Part shown: piece after piece, positions 9,326 to 18,218 of the stretch | Layout: every line of letters starts with the position of its first letter | How positions within the stretch are numbered: position 1 is the first letter of the stretch | Assembly (NCBI GenBank): GCA_003050565.1 | Contig: PEBW01000001.1 | Span: forward strand, 293,519 to 357,518 | Length of the DNA stretch: 64,000 nt | From: Brockia lithotrophica | Lineage (GTDB): Bacteria > Bacillota > Bacilli > Thermicanales > DSM-22653 | Direction: 5' to 3' | Position numbers and translations under genes: made by a program | The notes under the pieces: generated by a model | What the model was told of the DNA's origin: nothing | What the model saw: the letters and a program-made list of their open reading frames with translations, nothing else | Databases searched by the model: none

Positions 9326-10263
9326 CTTCTACCCCTCCCCGCGCCACGCCCGTCTTCCGCGTGGGCGCGCATCCTGCGAAGTCCGCCCAAGACGAGCGCG
9401 GCGAGCATCCCGACGAAAGCCGACGACGACCCCGGAAGGGGGAGGCGGTGAAAGGCGAGGCCGTGCGCTTCGGCGATCGCCTTCGCCTCCACATCCAGGT
9501 CGTAGACGACCTCCAGGTGTTCGCTCACAAAGCCGATGGGAGCTACGAGCACGCTGCGCGCGCGCCGCGCGACCTCCGGGAGAACTTCTCCTACGTCGGG
9601 GCCGATCCAGGGAAGGCCCGGCCGTCCCGCGCTCTGAAACGCAAGGCGGTACCTCCCCTCCGGGACTTCGGCCGCCCGCGCGACGGCGGCGGCGAGGCGT
9701 TCCAGGCTCCGCACGTACGGATCTTCCGGCGGCACGGGGAGGCTGTGCGCCGTGAAGAGGACGTACGGGTCCGCATCCTCCCACGCCTTACGCACGGCCT
9801 CTGCCCACCACGCCACAAGACAGGGATGGTTGCCGAAATCTTCGACGACGTGCGCCTCGAGGCCCAGGGATTCCGCCGCGCGTCGGACGCGCTCCACGTA
9901 CTCCACGTGGTGTGCCGGGGAGTAGTGAGGAGCCAGGGGAAGGAGGAGGATGCTCCGTACGCCCTGAGCCGCCAACGCCCGAACTCCGTCTTCCAGGTAG
10001 GGAGGCGCGTGGCGGTACGCGCTCACGAGCGGAAGTTCGTCGGGAAAGAGGAGCGCGGCGAGCACTCGGCGCAGGGCGGCTACTTGGCGCTCGGTCTCGC
10101 GAAGAAGGCGATCGGTCCCGCCGACGGCCCGGTAGCGCCGGACGAGATCGGCGAGTTCTTCGGGCTTCGGAGGGTGTCCGCGGCGGATGTGCGTGAAGTA
10201 CGATTCGATCTCCTCCAGGCTGCGCGGCGCGCCGTAGGAAGCGATGAGAACGCCCGCCTTCAT
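9322..10263 (-). CDS. hemH: Ferrochelatase (coproporphyrin ferrochelatase)
   Basis: 313 residues, soluble or membrane-associated, inserts Fe2+ into the porphyrin. Family markers include the start KAGVLIASYGAP, LLPLAPHYS near residues 105-113, the catalytic region FTAHSLPVPPEDPY (conserved His), and the Glu-rich helix near FVSEHLEVVYDLD, the metal-site Glu in the family. Like other Bacillota enzymes it lacks the C-terminal extension of the protoporphyrin type. It sits between hemE and hemY with 4-bp overlaps on both sides, so the three proteins are made together. Confidence 0.95.
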   Translation of the reverse strand: MKAGVLIASYGAPRSLEEIESYFTHIRRGHPPKPEELADLVRRYRAVGGTDRLLRETERQVAALRRVLAALLFPDELPLVSAYRHAPPYLEDGVRALAAQGVRSILLLPLAPHYSPAHHVEYVERVRRAAESLGLEAHVVEDFGNHPCLVAWWAEAVRKAWEDADPYVLFTAHSLPVPPEDPYVRSLERLAAAVARAAEVPEGRYRLAFQSAGRPGLPWIGPDVGEVLPEVARRARSVLVAPIGFVSEHLEVVYDLDVEAKAIAEAHGLAFHRLPLPGSSSAFVGMLAALVLGGLRRMRAHAEDGRGAGRGRR

Positions 10264-11366
10264 AGGGTTCCCCCCTTGGCCTGCGCGCGTTTGCGCGCGG
10301 CCGACGTCGTGCGGACGAAATCCGTGAGGTATTTGAGCTTTCCTACGTCGACTTCCGGAAAGAGGCCGTGCCCTACGTTGAAGATGTGGCCGGGAGCCCG
10401 CTCACCCTCTTCGAGGACGCGTACGGCGTAGGCCTCGAGGATCTCCTCGGGCGCAAAAAGCCACGAAGGATCGTAGTTCCCCTGAAGCACGAACCGGCCC
10501 CCCGTACGCGTTGCGGCGTCGGCCAGGGAAACGCGCCAGTCTACCCCGAGCACGTCTACGGTGAGGTCGGAGAGGAGCGGCAGAAGCTCCCCCGAGGAGA
10601 CCCCGGGGTAGTAGATGAGCACGTGCCCCGGGTTGTCCCGACGGAGCCCCTCCAAGAGCTGCCGTACGTACGGAAGGACGTACCGCCCGTAATCCCAGGG
10701 AGAGAGGGCCCCCGCCCAGCTGTCGAACAGCATGAGCGCATCCGCACCGGACCGAGCTTGGTACGTGAGGTAGTCCACCGTCAGGTTCACGAGGGATTCC
10801 TGGAGCTCGCGCCAAAACGAGGGGGCAGAGAGATAGGCCGCCTTCGTGCGGCGGAACTCCCGCGTCGCCCCTCCTTCCAGGAGGTAGCTTGCGACGGTGA
10901 ACGGCGCTCCGGCAAAGCCGATGACGGGAACGGGAGCTTCCCGCAGAACGGACAAGGTTTCCCCTACAAAAGAAACGCGTTCGGGCGCAAAGGCGCGCAG
11001 GCGCGCGACGTCCCCTTTCGCGCGAACGGGCGGATCGAGAACGGGGCCTCTTCCCTCCACAAAACGCACGTCGAATCCTACGCCGGCGAGCGGAGTGAGG
11101 ATGTCCGCGTAGAGGATGGCCGCATCCACCCCCAGCCGATCTACGGGCAAGAGGGTGATCCGCACGGCGGTCTCCACATCGCGACTCGCCGCGAGCAAGT
11201 CGCGCTCGCCTTTTAGGGCGTGGTACTTCGGGTCGTAGCGTCCCGCCTGCCGCATGTACCACACCGGCACCCGCTCTACCGCTTCGCGACGCGCGGCGCG
11301 CAAAAAGAGGTCGTTCTTTCGCCGATTGGGAGAGGGGGTTTCTCCTTCCCCCCGTTTCGCCGTCAC
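10260..11366 (-). CDS. hemE: Uroporphyrinogen III decarboxylase
   Basis: Decarboxylates uroporphyrinogen III to coproporphyrinogen III in the cytosol. 368 residues; the family signature PVWYMRQAGRYDPKY is near residue 35, and GFAGAPFTVASYLLEGG is the second conserved block. The start is GTG at 11366, with GGAGG about 5 nt upstream. It is the first gene of the hemE-hemH-hemY set and lies 120 bp after the phosphohexomutase stop on the same strand. That spacer holds no clear terminator. The N-terminal ~15 residues before NDLFLRAARRE are longer than usual and could be untranslated. Confidence 0.95.
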   Translation of the reverse strand: MTAKRGEGETPSPNRRKNDLFLRAARREAVERVPVWYMRQAGRYDPKYHALKGERDLLAASRDVETAVRITLLPVDRLGVDAAILYADILTPLAGVGFDVRFVEGRGPVLDPPVRAKGDVARLRAFAPERVSFVGETLSVLREAPVPVIGFAGAPFTVASYLLEGGATREFRRTKAAYLSAPSFWRELQESLVNLTVDYLTYQARSGADALMLFDSWAGALSPWDYGRYVLPYVRQLLEGLRRDNPGHVLIYYPGVSSGELLPLLSDLTVDVLGVDWRVSLADAATRTGGRFVLQGNYDPSWLFAPEEILEAYAVRVLEEGERAPGHIFNVGHGLFPEVDVGKLKYLTDFVRTTSAARKRAQAKGGTL

Positions 11367-11486
11367 CTCTCCTCCCCCTTACCTACCGCGCCCCGCGCGG
11401 CGTTTTCGGTTTCCCCCATACCGCGCCACCCTTCTCACGGGGAAAGCGCTTACGCCTTCTGCCGAGGGGTGGTCCCCTCCGGCGCA

Positions 11487-13295
11487 TTACGCGTCCGCAT
11501 CTCCCTCGGGGCGGGCAAAGTGCTCTGCGATGAAGCCTTCCAGAAGGGCGAGCTTCCGCTTCGCCTCTTCTTCGTCCGCTCCCACGACTCCCAGGTACGC
11601 CTTGAGCTTCGGTTCCGTTCCGGAAGGCCGTACGGCAAGCCACGATCCGTCTGCGAAGATCCAGCGCACAACGTCGGAACGCGGGAGCGCCAGGGGGATT
11701 TTTTCCCCCGAACGCACGTCCGTAGCCGAGCGCTCCAAGTAGTCCTCTCGCCTGACGAGGGGGAGGAATCCCACGGCTTCCGGCGCGAGCCGACGAAAGG
11801 CGGCCATTTTGGCTTCCCGAACGACTTCTCCGTTCGCTCCGGGGTAGGTGTAGGAGAGGAGCTTTTCGCGGTGCACCCCGTACAGCCCTTCGATTTCCCG
11901 GAGGAGATCCCACGCCGTACGCCCCTGGGCGCGGAGCTCGGCGACGAGTTGGGACACGAGAAGCGCGGCCTGTACGGCGTCTTTGTCGCGCACAAACGAG
12001 CCCGCCAGGTAGCCGTAGCTTTCCTCGAAGCCGAAGACAAACGTGTGCGATCCGGTCGTTTCGAACTCCAGGATTTTTTCTCCGATAAACTTAAACCCCG
12101 TGAGTACGTCGAAGACGCTGAGGCCGTGGGCCTCGGCGATTTTCCGCCCGAGCTCGGTCGTGACGATCGTCTTCACCACCGCGCCGTTGGGAGGGAGAGT
12201 CCCCTCCTCTTCCACCACCGCGCCGTTGGGAGGGAGAGTCCCCTCCTCTTCCCGCCTGCGCAGGAGGTAGGCGAGAAGGAGGACGCCCAGCTGATTTCCC
12301 GTGAGGCGCCGGAGGATCCCGTCGGACCCGCGGACGAAGACGCCGAGCCGGTCGGCGTCGGGGTCGGTCGCCAGAACGAGATCGGCCTCGAGCTTGTCTG
12401 CCCAATCGAGCGCGAGGCGAAAGACTTCCTCCTCCTCGGGGTTGGGAACGCGCACGGTAGGGAAGTTTCCGTCCGGATCTCGCTGTTCGGGGACGAGGAA
12501 AACTTCGGAAAACCCCTTCCGCCGGAGAACGGTCTCTACAGGCCTGCCCCCCGTCCCGTGTAGAGGGGTATAGACGATGCGCAAGGAAGCGGCACTGCGC
12601 TGCCCTTCCGGGGTGAGGGGGAGGAGGTCGAGGACGCGCGCGTAGTACGCCTCGTCCACGGATTCTCCGATGCACTCCACGAGGCCTCGCGCCCGCGCCT
12701 CGGCGAGGGGAAGGACGGGCACGCGGAAGGGGTCGGCGATGCGTTCCATCTCGCGCGTGAGGGCTTCGGCAAACCGAAGGGTGATTTGCCCCCCGTCTTC
12801 GCCGTACACCTTGTACCCGTTGTACTCCGGCGGATTGTGGCTCGCCGTAATCACGATCCCCGCAAGGGCCTTTAGGTGCCGTACGGCAAAGGAGAGTTCC
12901 GGCGTCGGACGAACGTCGTCGAAGAGGTATGCGCGTACCCCTGCGGCGGCAAGAACGCCCGCGGCCTCTTCGGCAAACAGCCGCGAGTTGCGGCGGGAGT
13001 CGTAGGCGATGACCACGCCCCGCGACCCGTCGCCGTATGTTCCCAAAAGGTAGCGGGCGAGAGCCGCCGTGGCGCGCCGTACGACGTATCGGTTCATGCG
13101 CGCCGTGCCCGCGCCCATGATTCCGCGCAATCCGCCTGTGCCGAAGGGAAGGTCGCGGTAGAACCGGTCGAGGATCTCATCGGACGTGAGGTGGCGCAGT
13201 TCCCGAGCCGTGTCTTCGTCTACGGGGGCCGCGAGCCAGCGCGCGTATTCCCGCTCGGCGCGCTTTTCCCATTCGGCGAGAGCGTGCCGCTCCAC
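11487..13295 (-). CDS. pgcA: Phosphohexomutase (phosphoglucomutase / phosphomannomutase)
   Basis: 602 residues from the GTG at 13295, which has GGGGAGG 8 nt upstream; an upstream start at 13355 would add 20 unlikely residues. The alpha-D-phosphohexomutase fold shows FGTGGLRGIMG, the phosphoserine loop TASHNPPEYNGYK, the metal loop ATDPDADRLG, the sugar loop FGFEESYG, and the phosphate loop RPSGTEPK. It interconverts glucose-1- and glucose-6-phosphate for cell-wall precursors, as PgcA of Bacillus does. Unusually, residues near 350-375 hold an exact in-frame duplication of 13 residues (see the repeat entry). It follows the WalRK operon and may be transcribed from a TATAAT element at 13354-13359. 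Confidence 0.94.
   Translation of the reverse strand: MERHALAEWEKRAEREYARWLAAPVDEDTARELRHLTSDEILDRFYRDLPFGTGGLRGIMGAGTARMNRYVVRRATAALARYLLGTYGDGSRGVVIAYDSRRNSRLFAEEAAGVLAAAGVRAYLFDDVRPTPELSFAVRHLKALAGIVITASHNPPEYNGYKVYGEDGGQITLRFAEALTREMERIADPFRVPVLPLAEARARGLVECIGESVDEAYYARVLDLLPLTPEGQRSAASLRIVYTPLHGTGGRPVETVLRRKGFSEVFLVPEQRDPDGNFPTVRVPNPEEEEVFRLALDWADKLEADLVLATDPDADRLGVFVRGSDGILRRLTGNQLGVLLLAYLLRRREEEGTLPPNGAVVEEEGTLPPNGAVVKTIVTTELGRKIAEAHGLSVFDVLTGFKFIGEKILEFETTGSHTFVFGFEESYGYLAGSFVRDKDAVQAALLVSQLVAELRAQGRTAWDLLREIEGLYGVHREKLLSYTYPGANGEVVREAKMAAFRRLAPEAVGFLPLVRREDYLERSATDVRSGEKIPLALPRSDVVRWIFADGSWLAVRPSGTEPKLKAYLGVVGADEEEAKRKLALLEGFIAEHFARPEGDADA
12174..12251. repeat. Perfect 39-bp tandem duplication inside pgcA
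   Basis: Two identical 39-bp copies (12174-12212 and 12213-12251). The unit encodes 13 residues rich in E, G, P and N (EEEGTLPPNGAVV, read twice) and keeps the reading frame. The perfect identity points to a recent slippage event or an assembly artefact. It falls between the metal-binding and sugar-binding loops, in a linker where extra residues could be tolerated. Confidence 0.95.
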
Positions 13296-13353
13296 ACCCC
13301 GCACCTCCCCATTTGCCGGCTCTCCGTGTTCTCGTGCGCACGTTCTGCGAGCC

Positions 13354-13359
13354 ATTATA
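13354..13359 (-). promoter_or_regulatory. -10-like element upstream of pgcA
   Basis: TATAAT on the minus strand, 59 bp before the pgcA GTG. The -35 position (GCCAAG at 17 bp) is poor, so this is a weak call. It overlaps the stop codon of the small ORF upstream. Confidence 0.4.
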
Positions 13360-13621
13360 CCAAAATCTCACTCCAGCTTGGCCTTTCCCGCATCCATGCT
13401 CCCGAGCTCCACCTCCGACCTTTGTTCGCCGCGCAAGAACTCGATGCGAAGGCCGAACGCTCGGCCACCTGGGCGAGGTCGTCGGAAAGGGAAATGTCGG
13501 CGGGCGTCGGGGTATCCGAGGGTGCAGGTGCTTCTCTCGACCTGACCTGAAAAAGAAAGGAAGCGAGGACAACGAGGAACTCCCCAACCAAGGGAAATCG
13601 GGCAAGCGGGCGCAAACGCAC
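13355..13621 (-). CDS. Small predicted membrane or exported protein, unknown
   Basis: 88 residues from a GTG at 13621 with a textbook AAAGGAGG 7 nt upstream, the strongest reason to believe it. Residues 9-25 (FPLVGEFLVVLASFLFQ) form a hydrophobic signal-anchor-like helix. The rest is Ser/Ala/Pro-rich, low in complexity and basic at the end. It lies 102 bp after yycI in the walRK operon, in the place where yycJ and htrA follow in Bacillus, but it resembles neither. No family is recognised. It could be a small wall-stress protein or a translated remnant. Confidence 0.5.
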   Translation of the reverse strand: MRLRPLARFPLVGEFLVVLASFLFQVRSREAPAPSDTPTPADISLSDDLAQVAERSAFASSSCAANKGRRWSSGAWMRERPSWSEILV

Positions 13622-13723
13622 GCCGCCCCCTCCTTTCGCGTTGGCGATCTCGCTGTCCCTAGCGTGCCCGACCCGGCCTTTCTTTAGCGGGAAAATCGCC
13701 TGGGCGGAGTCGTCCGAAAATCC

Positions 13724-14443
13724 TCAGGGACGCGAAGGGGGGGCCCCCGGCTGCAGGAGGAGGCCGAGAAAGCCGCTCACGTCGTACACCTGATCCCCCA
13801 CCGTCGCCCGCCACACAGGGACGATCAGGCGGAGCGTCTCCTTTTCCCCGTAGGGTACGAGGCGGAAGCCGGCCTCGAGCCGATCGATCTTTTTCCCCGG
13901 GGGGAGGACGCCGGCGTCTGCGAGCACTTGGGCGACACTTTCCGGAGGGATGAGGAGGCGCGGCGGACCCTTGTCTCGCGGTACGACGGGGTGGAGGTGT
14001 ACCGTCCTTCGATCGTCCTCGACCTCTGCCCACCCGTCGAAGACGGGATAGCCGTCGAGAAGCTGGCGGTAGACCGCCCTACCGCTCGCCTTCCCGACCA
14101 GGCGGAAGCCGCGGGCGTAGGGGAAGTACTCGGCAAGTGCCGCTTCTTCCCTCCCCTCGGGCAGGGGAGCGGGAAGGACGGCGGTCCACGCCCCTCGCCC
14201 TTCCGCTACGAGCCGAACTTCGGGGAGCGCGAGGTTCGCGTACGTCTCGTCCACCGTCCAGTAGGAGAGGTAAGGCTGGTCTCGCCCGATACCCGCGGGA
14301 AGCCCGGTGTTCCGCGTATCTCCGGGGATAAGGGGGTGAAACCCTTCGTAAACGAAGCGCTCCCCGAACCAGAGGACGACGAGGAAGGCGTCGAGGAGGA
14401 GGAAGAGAAGGAGAAGGTAAAAGAGCGGCTTCGCCTCCCTCAC
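13724..14443 (-). CDS. yycI: YycI-like regulator of the WalK kinase
   Basis: 239 residues from a GTG at 14443 that overlaps the yycH stop as GTGA. One N-terminal membrane helix (KPLFYLLLLFLLLDAFLVVLW) is followed by an extracellular domain with the YycI-type pattern: LPAGIG, a mixed alpha/beta region and a C-terminal VWRATVGDQVYDVSGFLG. In Bacillus, YycI and YycH together hold WalK inactive at the membrane. Sequence conservation in this family is low, so the name rests on topology, length and operon position. No transcription terminator is visible after it, so the small ORF downstream is probably on the same message. Confidence 0.8.
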   Translation of the reverse strand: MREAKPLFYLLLLFLLLDAFLVVLWFGERFVYEGFHPLIPGDTRNTGLPAGIGRDQPYLSYWTVDETYANLALPEVRLVAEGRGAWTAVLPAPLPEGREEAALAEYFPYARGFRLVGKASGRAVYRQLLDGYPVFDGWAEVEDDRRTVHLHPVVPRDKGPPRLLIPPESVAQVLADAGVLPPGKKIDRLEAGFRLVPYGEKETLRLIVPVWRATVGDQVYDVSGFLGLLLQPGAPPSRP

Positions 14444-15672
14444 GGACCTCCCCCTTTCCCCTCGGCGGAGACGAACTCGCGCGTCTGGGGCGACCACCAG
14501 TACGCGTGCGGACGCGCGATTCCCTGTTCCGGAGGGTCGCCTTCAACGAACTCGTAGGCGACGAGCCACACGGCATCCGGAAACGGCCCTTTGAGCTCGC
14601 CGCCCGGGGGTGTGAGGGTAACCGTCTCCGGAAGCGTTTCAAGAGAAGTGCGCTTCCGCAAGGGCCATCGGCCTTCCACGACCTGCGGTCCGTTCATCCG
14701 GAGTTCGATTTCCCCAAAGGGGACGGGCCCCGTTGGTCCCGTCGCGAGAAGGGGGAATCCTTCCACGTGCTCGACAAAGTGAAGGATCACGTCGCCGCCT
14801 TCGCGTTCCTCGCCGACAAAGATCGCGGGAAAGAGGAGGCCTCCGTGGCGATTAAAGAAGATCGCCGCAGAAGAGAGAGGGGAAGGGTGTGCCGCCTCGT
14901 CCCGTCGGAGTGCCGGAGCAAAGTACGTGACCTGGCCGTCCTCTCCGAAGCGCACGCTCTCCACCCCGTTCGTGAAGATCTGGGCGCCCGTCCGCTCGCG
15001 GAAGGCGCGAAAGTTGGGGGCATCGAAAAAGAGGCGCGAGAGGTGTTCTTCGGGAGAAGGGGTTTCGTAGGCAATGCGGTAGACGGGAAGGCGGATTTCC
15101 GAAGTGGGAACGACAAGGGGAAACCGCCCTTCGCCCCGGGGGATCTCACGCGCGGACACGCTCCGGTCGAGGTACAGCGTGAGGGGGTCCCACCCTCCGG
15201 GGAGAACTTCCCCGACGTATGTCGTGTGGTTGCCGCGGAGAAAGCTCCCTCCGCGCGCCGGTCGCTCCGCGAGCGGGAGGTCTTCCCAGAGACCGAGTTC
15301 TTCGATTTCCTCGCCCACGACGCCGGCAAAGGAGGGGGGAGAGGGAGGAGGAAAGGGAGAAAGAGAGGTGAAGGTAAACGCGCGGTAGGGAAAGGGGAGG
15401 AGAGATCCTTCCCGCCAAGGGCCGTGCACGGCGGAGGCGAGGGTGCCAACCGGCACCCCGTAGACGACCCGCACGTCGTCCCCCACGCGGTACACCCCGA
15501 TCCCCCACAAGAAGTCTGCGGGCGTGAGCTGCCCTTCCTTCTCGGGGGCGGGTTCGACGGCGCGCGCGTAAGGAAGAAGGGGAGGCTCTTCTTGCCAAAT
15601 CCGGTACGTGAGAAGAACGCTCACCCCCACGAGAAAGGCGAGGAGAATGCCGAAGAGGCGTTCAGCGCGCAC
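14440..15672 (-). CDS. yycH: YycH-like regulator of the WalK kinase
   Basis: 410 residues from the GTG at 15672, which has GGGAGGT upstream and overlaps walK by 11 bp; the longer frame to 15717 is inside walK. A signal anchor (RLFGILLAFLVGVSVLLTYRIW) precedes a large extracellular part with NFRAFRERTGAQIFTNGVESV and VTYFAPAL, as in YycH proteins. It is expected to sit beside WalK and YycI in the membrane and tune the wall-stress response. The length matches family members. The assignment depends on gene order as well as sequence. Confidence 0.82.
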   Translation of the reverse strand: MRAERLFGILLAFLVGVSVLLTYRIWQEEPPLLPYARAVEPAPEKEGQLTPADFLWGIGVYRVGDDVRVVYGVPVGTLASAVHGPWREGSLLPFPYRAFTFTSLSPFPPPSPPSFAGVVGEEIEELGLWEDLPLAERPARGGSFLRGNHTTYVGEVLPGGWDPLTLYLDRSVSAREIPRGEGRFPLVVPTSEIRLPVYRIAYETPSPEEHLSRLFFDAPNFRAFRERTGAQIFTNGVESVRFGEDGQVTYFAPALRRDEAAHPSPLSSAAIFFNRHGGLLFPAIFVGEEREGGDVILHFVEHVEGFPLLATGPTGPVPFGEIELRMNGPQVVEGRWPLRKRTSLETLPETVTLTPPGGELKGPFPDAVWLVAYEFVEGDPPEQGIARPHAYWWSPQTREFVSAEGKGGGP

Positions 15673-17467
15673 AATCCCCACCTCCCGGCAGGTAGAGCGT
15701 GGCCGTCGTCCCCACACCTTCCTGCGAAGCGATGGATATGTCCCCGCCGTGCAGGCGGACGATTTCCCGGGAAATAGCGAGTCCGAGCCCCGTTCCTCCG
15801 GGATTTCGGCTGCGCGACCGGTCTACGCGGTAAAAACGCTCAAACACATAAGGTAGATCGGCGGCCGGAATCCCCACGCCCGTGTCGCGCACGGCGATCC
15901 GCAGGCGGCCGCCTTCCTCTCCCACCTCGAGGCTCACCTTCCCCTTGGGGGGCGTAAACTGGAGGGCATTGTCCAAGAGGTTGTCGAGGACGCGGTTCAT
16001 CCGCTCGACGTCCAGAGAAGCGCAGAGACGGTGTTCGGGGAGACGGAACGTAAACTCCACGTCCTTCTGGCGAAAACGCATGGCAAAGCGCTCGACGACC
16101 TCCGCGATCCACGCGTGAACGTCCGTCGGGACGAGGTGGAGGGTCATCTCGCCGGCGTCGATGCGGCTCAAGGTGAGGAGGTCCGCGATGAGGCGTTCCA
16201 TTCTCCCCGCCTCGCGCAGAGCGACGGCGAGAAAGTGCCGCGCGTTCGGGGGAAGTTCTTCCTCCTCGGCAGCCTCCAGGTACGCCCGGATGGCCGTGAG
16301 CGGCGTGCGAAGTTCGTGCGACACGTGGGCGACGAACTCCTTCTGCCGCGCTTCGCGCCGCATTTCTTCCGTGACGTCCGTGACGGCCACGACGACGCCT
16401 CCGTCGGGCAAGGGGTTCGTCTTGATCCGGAGGTTTCGACTTCCCCTCTCCAGGAGAAACGCCCCCGCTTCGCTAAAGAGGTTACCAAGATCCTCGTCCG
16501 ACGGGAGGGCGAAGAGTTCAGAAAGCGTCCGTCCCTCGACCTGCGAAACGCCCAAGAGTTCCAAGGCTACGGCGTTCGCCGCATACACCCGACCGCGGTC
16601 GTCGGCGGCGAGAATCCCTTCCGCCACGTGGGCGACGACCGCCGCGAGGCGGTGGCGTTCCGCCTCTGCCGTATGGAGTGCATCTCGAAGCGCCTCGGCC
16701 ATACGCACGAACGCGCGGTCGAGCCGCCCGAGCTCGTCTGCTTCCTCGCTTGGCCTGCGCGAGGGGAACTCGCCGCGGGACAGGGCTTCCGCTTCCGCCG
16801 TTAGGGCGACGATGGGGGCCGAGATTCCCCGGGCAAAGAAGAGGACGACGAGGGCGCTCACCCCAAGGGCGATGGCGCCCGAGGTGAAGAAGAGCCTGCG
16901 CAAGTCGGCGATGAGGCGAAATGTCTCGGCGGCCGGGACGTCCATGACTACAGCGCCTACGACGCTCCCCTGATCGCGAATGGGGAAGGCGGCCACGCGA
17001 AAGACCTCTCCTTCCTCGCCGCGGACAAACGGGCCCACCGTGGCTACTCCCTCAAGGGCGCGTTCGACGCCCTCGTGGCGCAACTTGTGCCCCACGACGC
17101 GTGGGTCTGAAGGAACGCTCGCGACTACAAAGCCGCGATTGTCCACCACGTAGACGCGCCCGCTCGTCAGCGGGGTAAAGTTGCGCACGATCGTCTCGAT
17201 GTCCTCGAGGAGCACGTCCTCCCGCGCGGGGAACTCCGACGAAAGGTAGGGAGCGAGGTAGAACGCCAGGAATTCGCCCTCCACGCGCACGGCATCGTCC
17301 AGGCGGCCGACGTAAAACGCCTTGAGGTTCGTGGCGAAGAGCGCGCCCACGAGCTCGAGGGTGAAGAGGAGGAGGAGGGAAAAGATGAGCGTGAATTTGA
17401 GCCACAGAGGCGTGCCGCGGGCGTGAAACGCCCGGTAAAACCACTCACGTACGGTCGTCGTCTTCAT
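15662..17467 (-). CDS. walK: Essential cell-wall sensor histidine kinase WalK
   Basis: 601 residues. Domain order: transmembrane helix 1 (about 23-48), an extracellular Cache-like sensor, transmembrane helix 2 (about 187-212), HAMP, a PAS domain (about 270-375), HisKA with the phospho-acceptor HVSHELRTPLTAIRAYLEA (about 390-410), and a HATPase with N-box NRVLDNLLDNALQFTPP, DTGVGIP and NPGGTGLGLAISREIV. All catalytic residues are intact. It phosphorylates WalR to control autolysins and wall turnover. The ATG at 17467 overlaps the walR stop by 23 bp, so the two are coupled. The coding sequence contains a Noc-type palindrome at 15763-15776. Confidence 0.97.
   Translation of the reverse strand: MKTTTVREWFYRAFHARGTPLWLKFTLIFSLLLLFTLELVGALFATNLKAFYVGRLDDAVRVEGEFLAFYLAPYLSSEFPAREDVLLEDIETIVRNFTPLTSGRVYVVDNRGFVVASVPSDPRVVGHKLRHEGVERALEGVATVGPFVRGEEGEVFRVAAFPIRDQGSVVGAVVMDVPAAETFRLIADLRRLFFTSGAIALGVSALVVLFFARGISAPIVALTAEAEALSRGEFPSRRPSEEADELGRLDRAFVRMAEALRDALHTAEAERHRLAAVVAHVAEGILAADDRGRVYAANAVALELLGVSQVEGRTLSELFALPSDEDLGNLFSEAGAFLLERGSRNLRIKTNPLPDGGVVVAVTDVTEEMRREARQKEFVAHVSHELRTPLTAIRAYLEAAEEEELPPNARHFLAVALREAGRMERLIADLLTLSRIDAGEMTLHLVPTDVHAWIAEVVERFAMRFRQKDVEFTFRLPEHRLCASLDVERMNRVLDNLLDNALQFTPPKGKVSLEVGEEGGRLRIAVRDTGVGIPAADLPYVFERFYRVDRSRSRNPGGTGLGLAISREIVRLHGGDISIASQEGVGTTATLYLPGGGDCAR
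15763..15776. promoter_or_regulatory. Noc-binding-site-like palindrome
   Basis: ATTTCCCGGGAAAT, a perfect 14-bp palindrome identical to the core of the published Noc binding site of Bacillus. It lies within walK, so the codons must also satisfy the protein. Because noc itself is in this window, a functional role in keeping division away from the nucleoid is plausible. It is not proven from sequence. Confidence 0.6.
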
Positions 17468-18149
17468 GGGGGATGTAGTACCCCGCCCCCCTCCGCGTAC
17501 GCACGATTTCGGGACGCGCGGGGTCGCGCTCTACCTTTTCGCGCAGACGGCGGATCGTCACGTCTACCGTGCGCACGTCGCCTGTGTACTCGTACCCCCA
17601 CACCTCGCGCAAAAGTTCCTCCCGCGACACCACGTTTCCCCGCCGGAGGAGGAGGTACGTAAACACCTCGAACTCCTTCTGCGTCAGGGGTAGGACGTCT
17701 TCGCCCCTGCGCACGACGAGAATCCCCAGGTCGACCGTGAGGTCAAACACGCGCAGGATTCTCCTCGGTTCTTCTTGCCGCTTGCCTTGCGCCCGGCGGA
17801 GATGGGCCCGCACGCGGGCGATGAGCTCTCTCCGCCCGAAGGGCTTGGTCACGTAGTCGTCCGCCCCGAGTTCGAGGCCGAGAACCTTGTCGAGCTCCTC
17901 TCCCTTGGCCGTGAGGATGAGCACGGGGACGTCGCGCACCCTCCGGAGCCTCCGGAGAAGCTCGAGGCCGTCGAGCTTGGGGAGCATGAGGTCGAGGATG
18001 ACGAGGTCCACCGGAGCTTCCAGGGCGAGGCGCAACCCCGTTTCTCCGTCGTACGCCGTGAGCGTACGAAACCCTTCTTTTTCCAGGTGGTACTTCACGA
18101 TCTCGGCGATCGCCTCTTCGTCTTCTACGATGAGGATGGTCTCTGCCAT
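17445..18149 (-). CDS. walR: Response regulator WalR (OmpR family)
   Basis: 234 residues from the ATG at 18149, with GGAGGG 7 nt upstream; the longer ORF adds five residues without support. The receiver domain (1-120) has DEE, phospho-acceptor D in VILDLMLP, T in LILTAKGEE and K in DDYVTKPFG. A C-terminal winged helix (about 135-230) has LTQKEFEVFTYLL and VDVTIRRLREKVE. WalR activates autolysin genes and is usually essential. A TATAAT at 18171-18176 (minus) 22 bp before the start suggests the operon promoter, though the -35 is weak. Confidence 0.97.
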   Translation of the reverse strand: MAETILIVEDEEAIAEIVKYHLEKEGFRTLTAYDGETGLRLALEAPVDLVILDLMLPKLDGLELLRRLRRVRDVPVLILTAKGEELDKVLGLELGADDYVTKPFGRRELIARVRAHLRRAQGKRQEEPRRILRVFDLTVDLGILVVRRGEDVLPLTQKEFEVFTYLLLRRGNVVSREELLREVWGYEYTGDVRTVDVTIRRLREKVERDPARPEIVRTRRGAGYYIPHEDDDRT

Positions 18150-18170
18150 TTCGTGTCCCTCCAAAAATCC

Positions 18171-18176
18171 ATTATA
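18171..18176 (-). promoter_or_regulatory. -10 element of the walRK operon promoter
   Basis: TATAAT on the minus strand, 22 bp upstream of the walR ATG. No good -35 hexamer is at 17 bp; a partial inverted repeat containing TTCCGTACGGA lies there, so an activator may assist. Confidence 0.5.
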
Positions 18177-18218
18177 CCTTGCGGCTCGAGTTCCGTACGG
18201 AGAACGCCTTGTCCCAAC

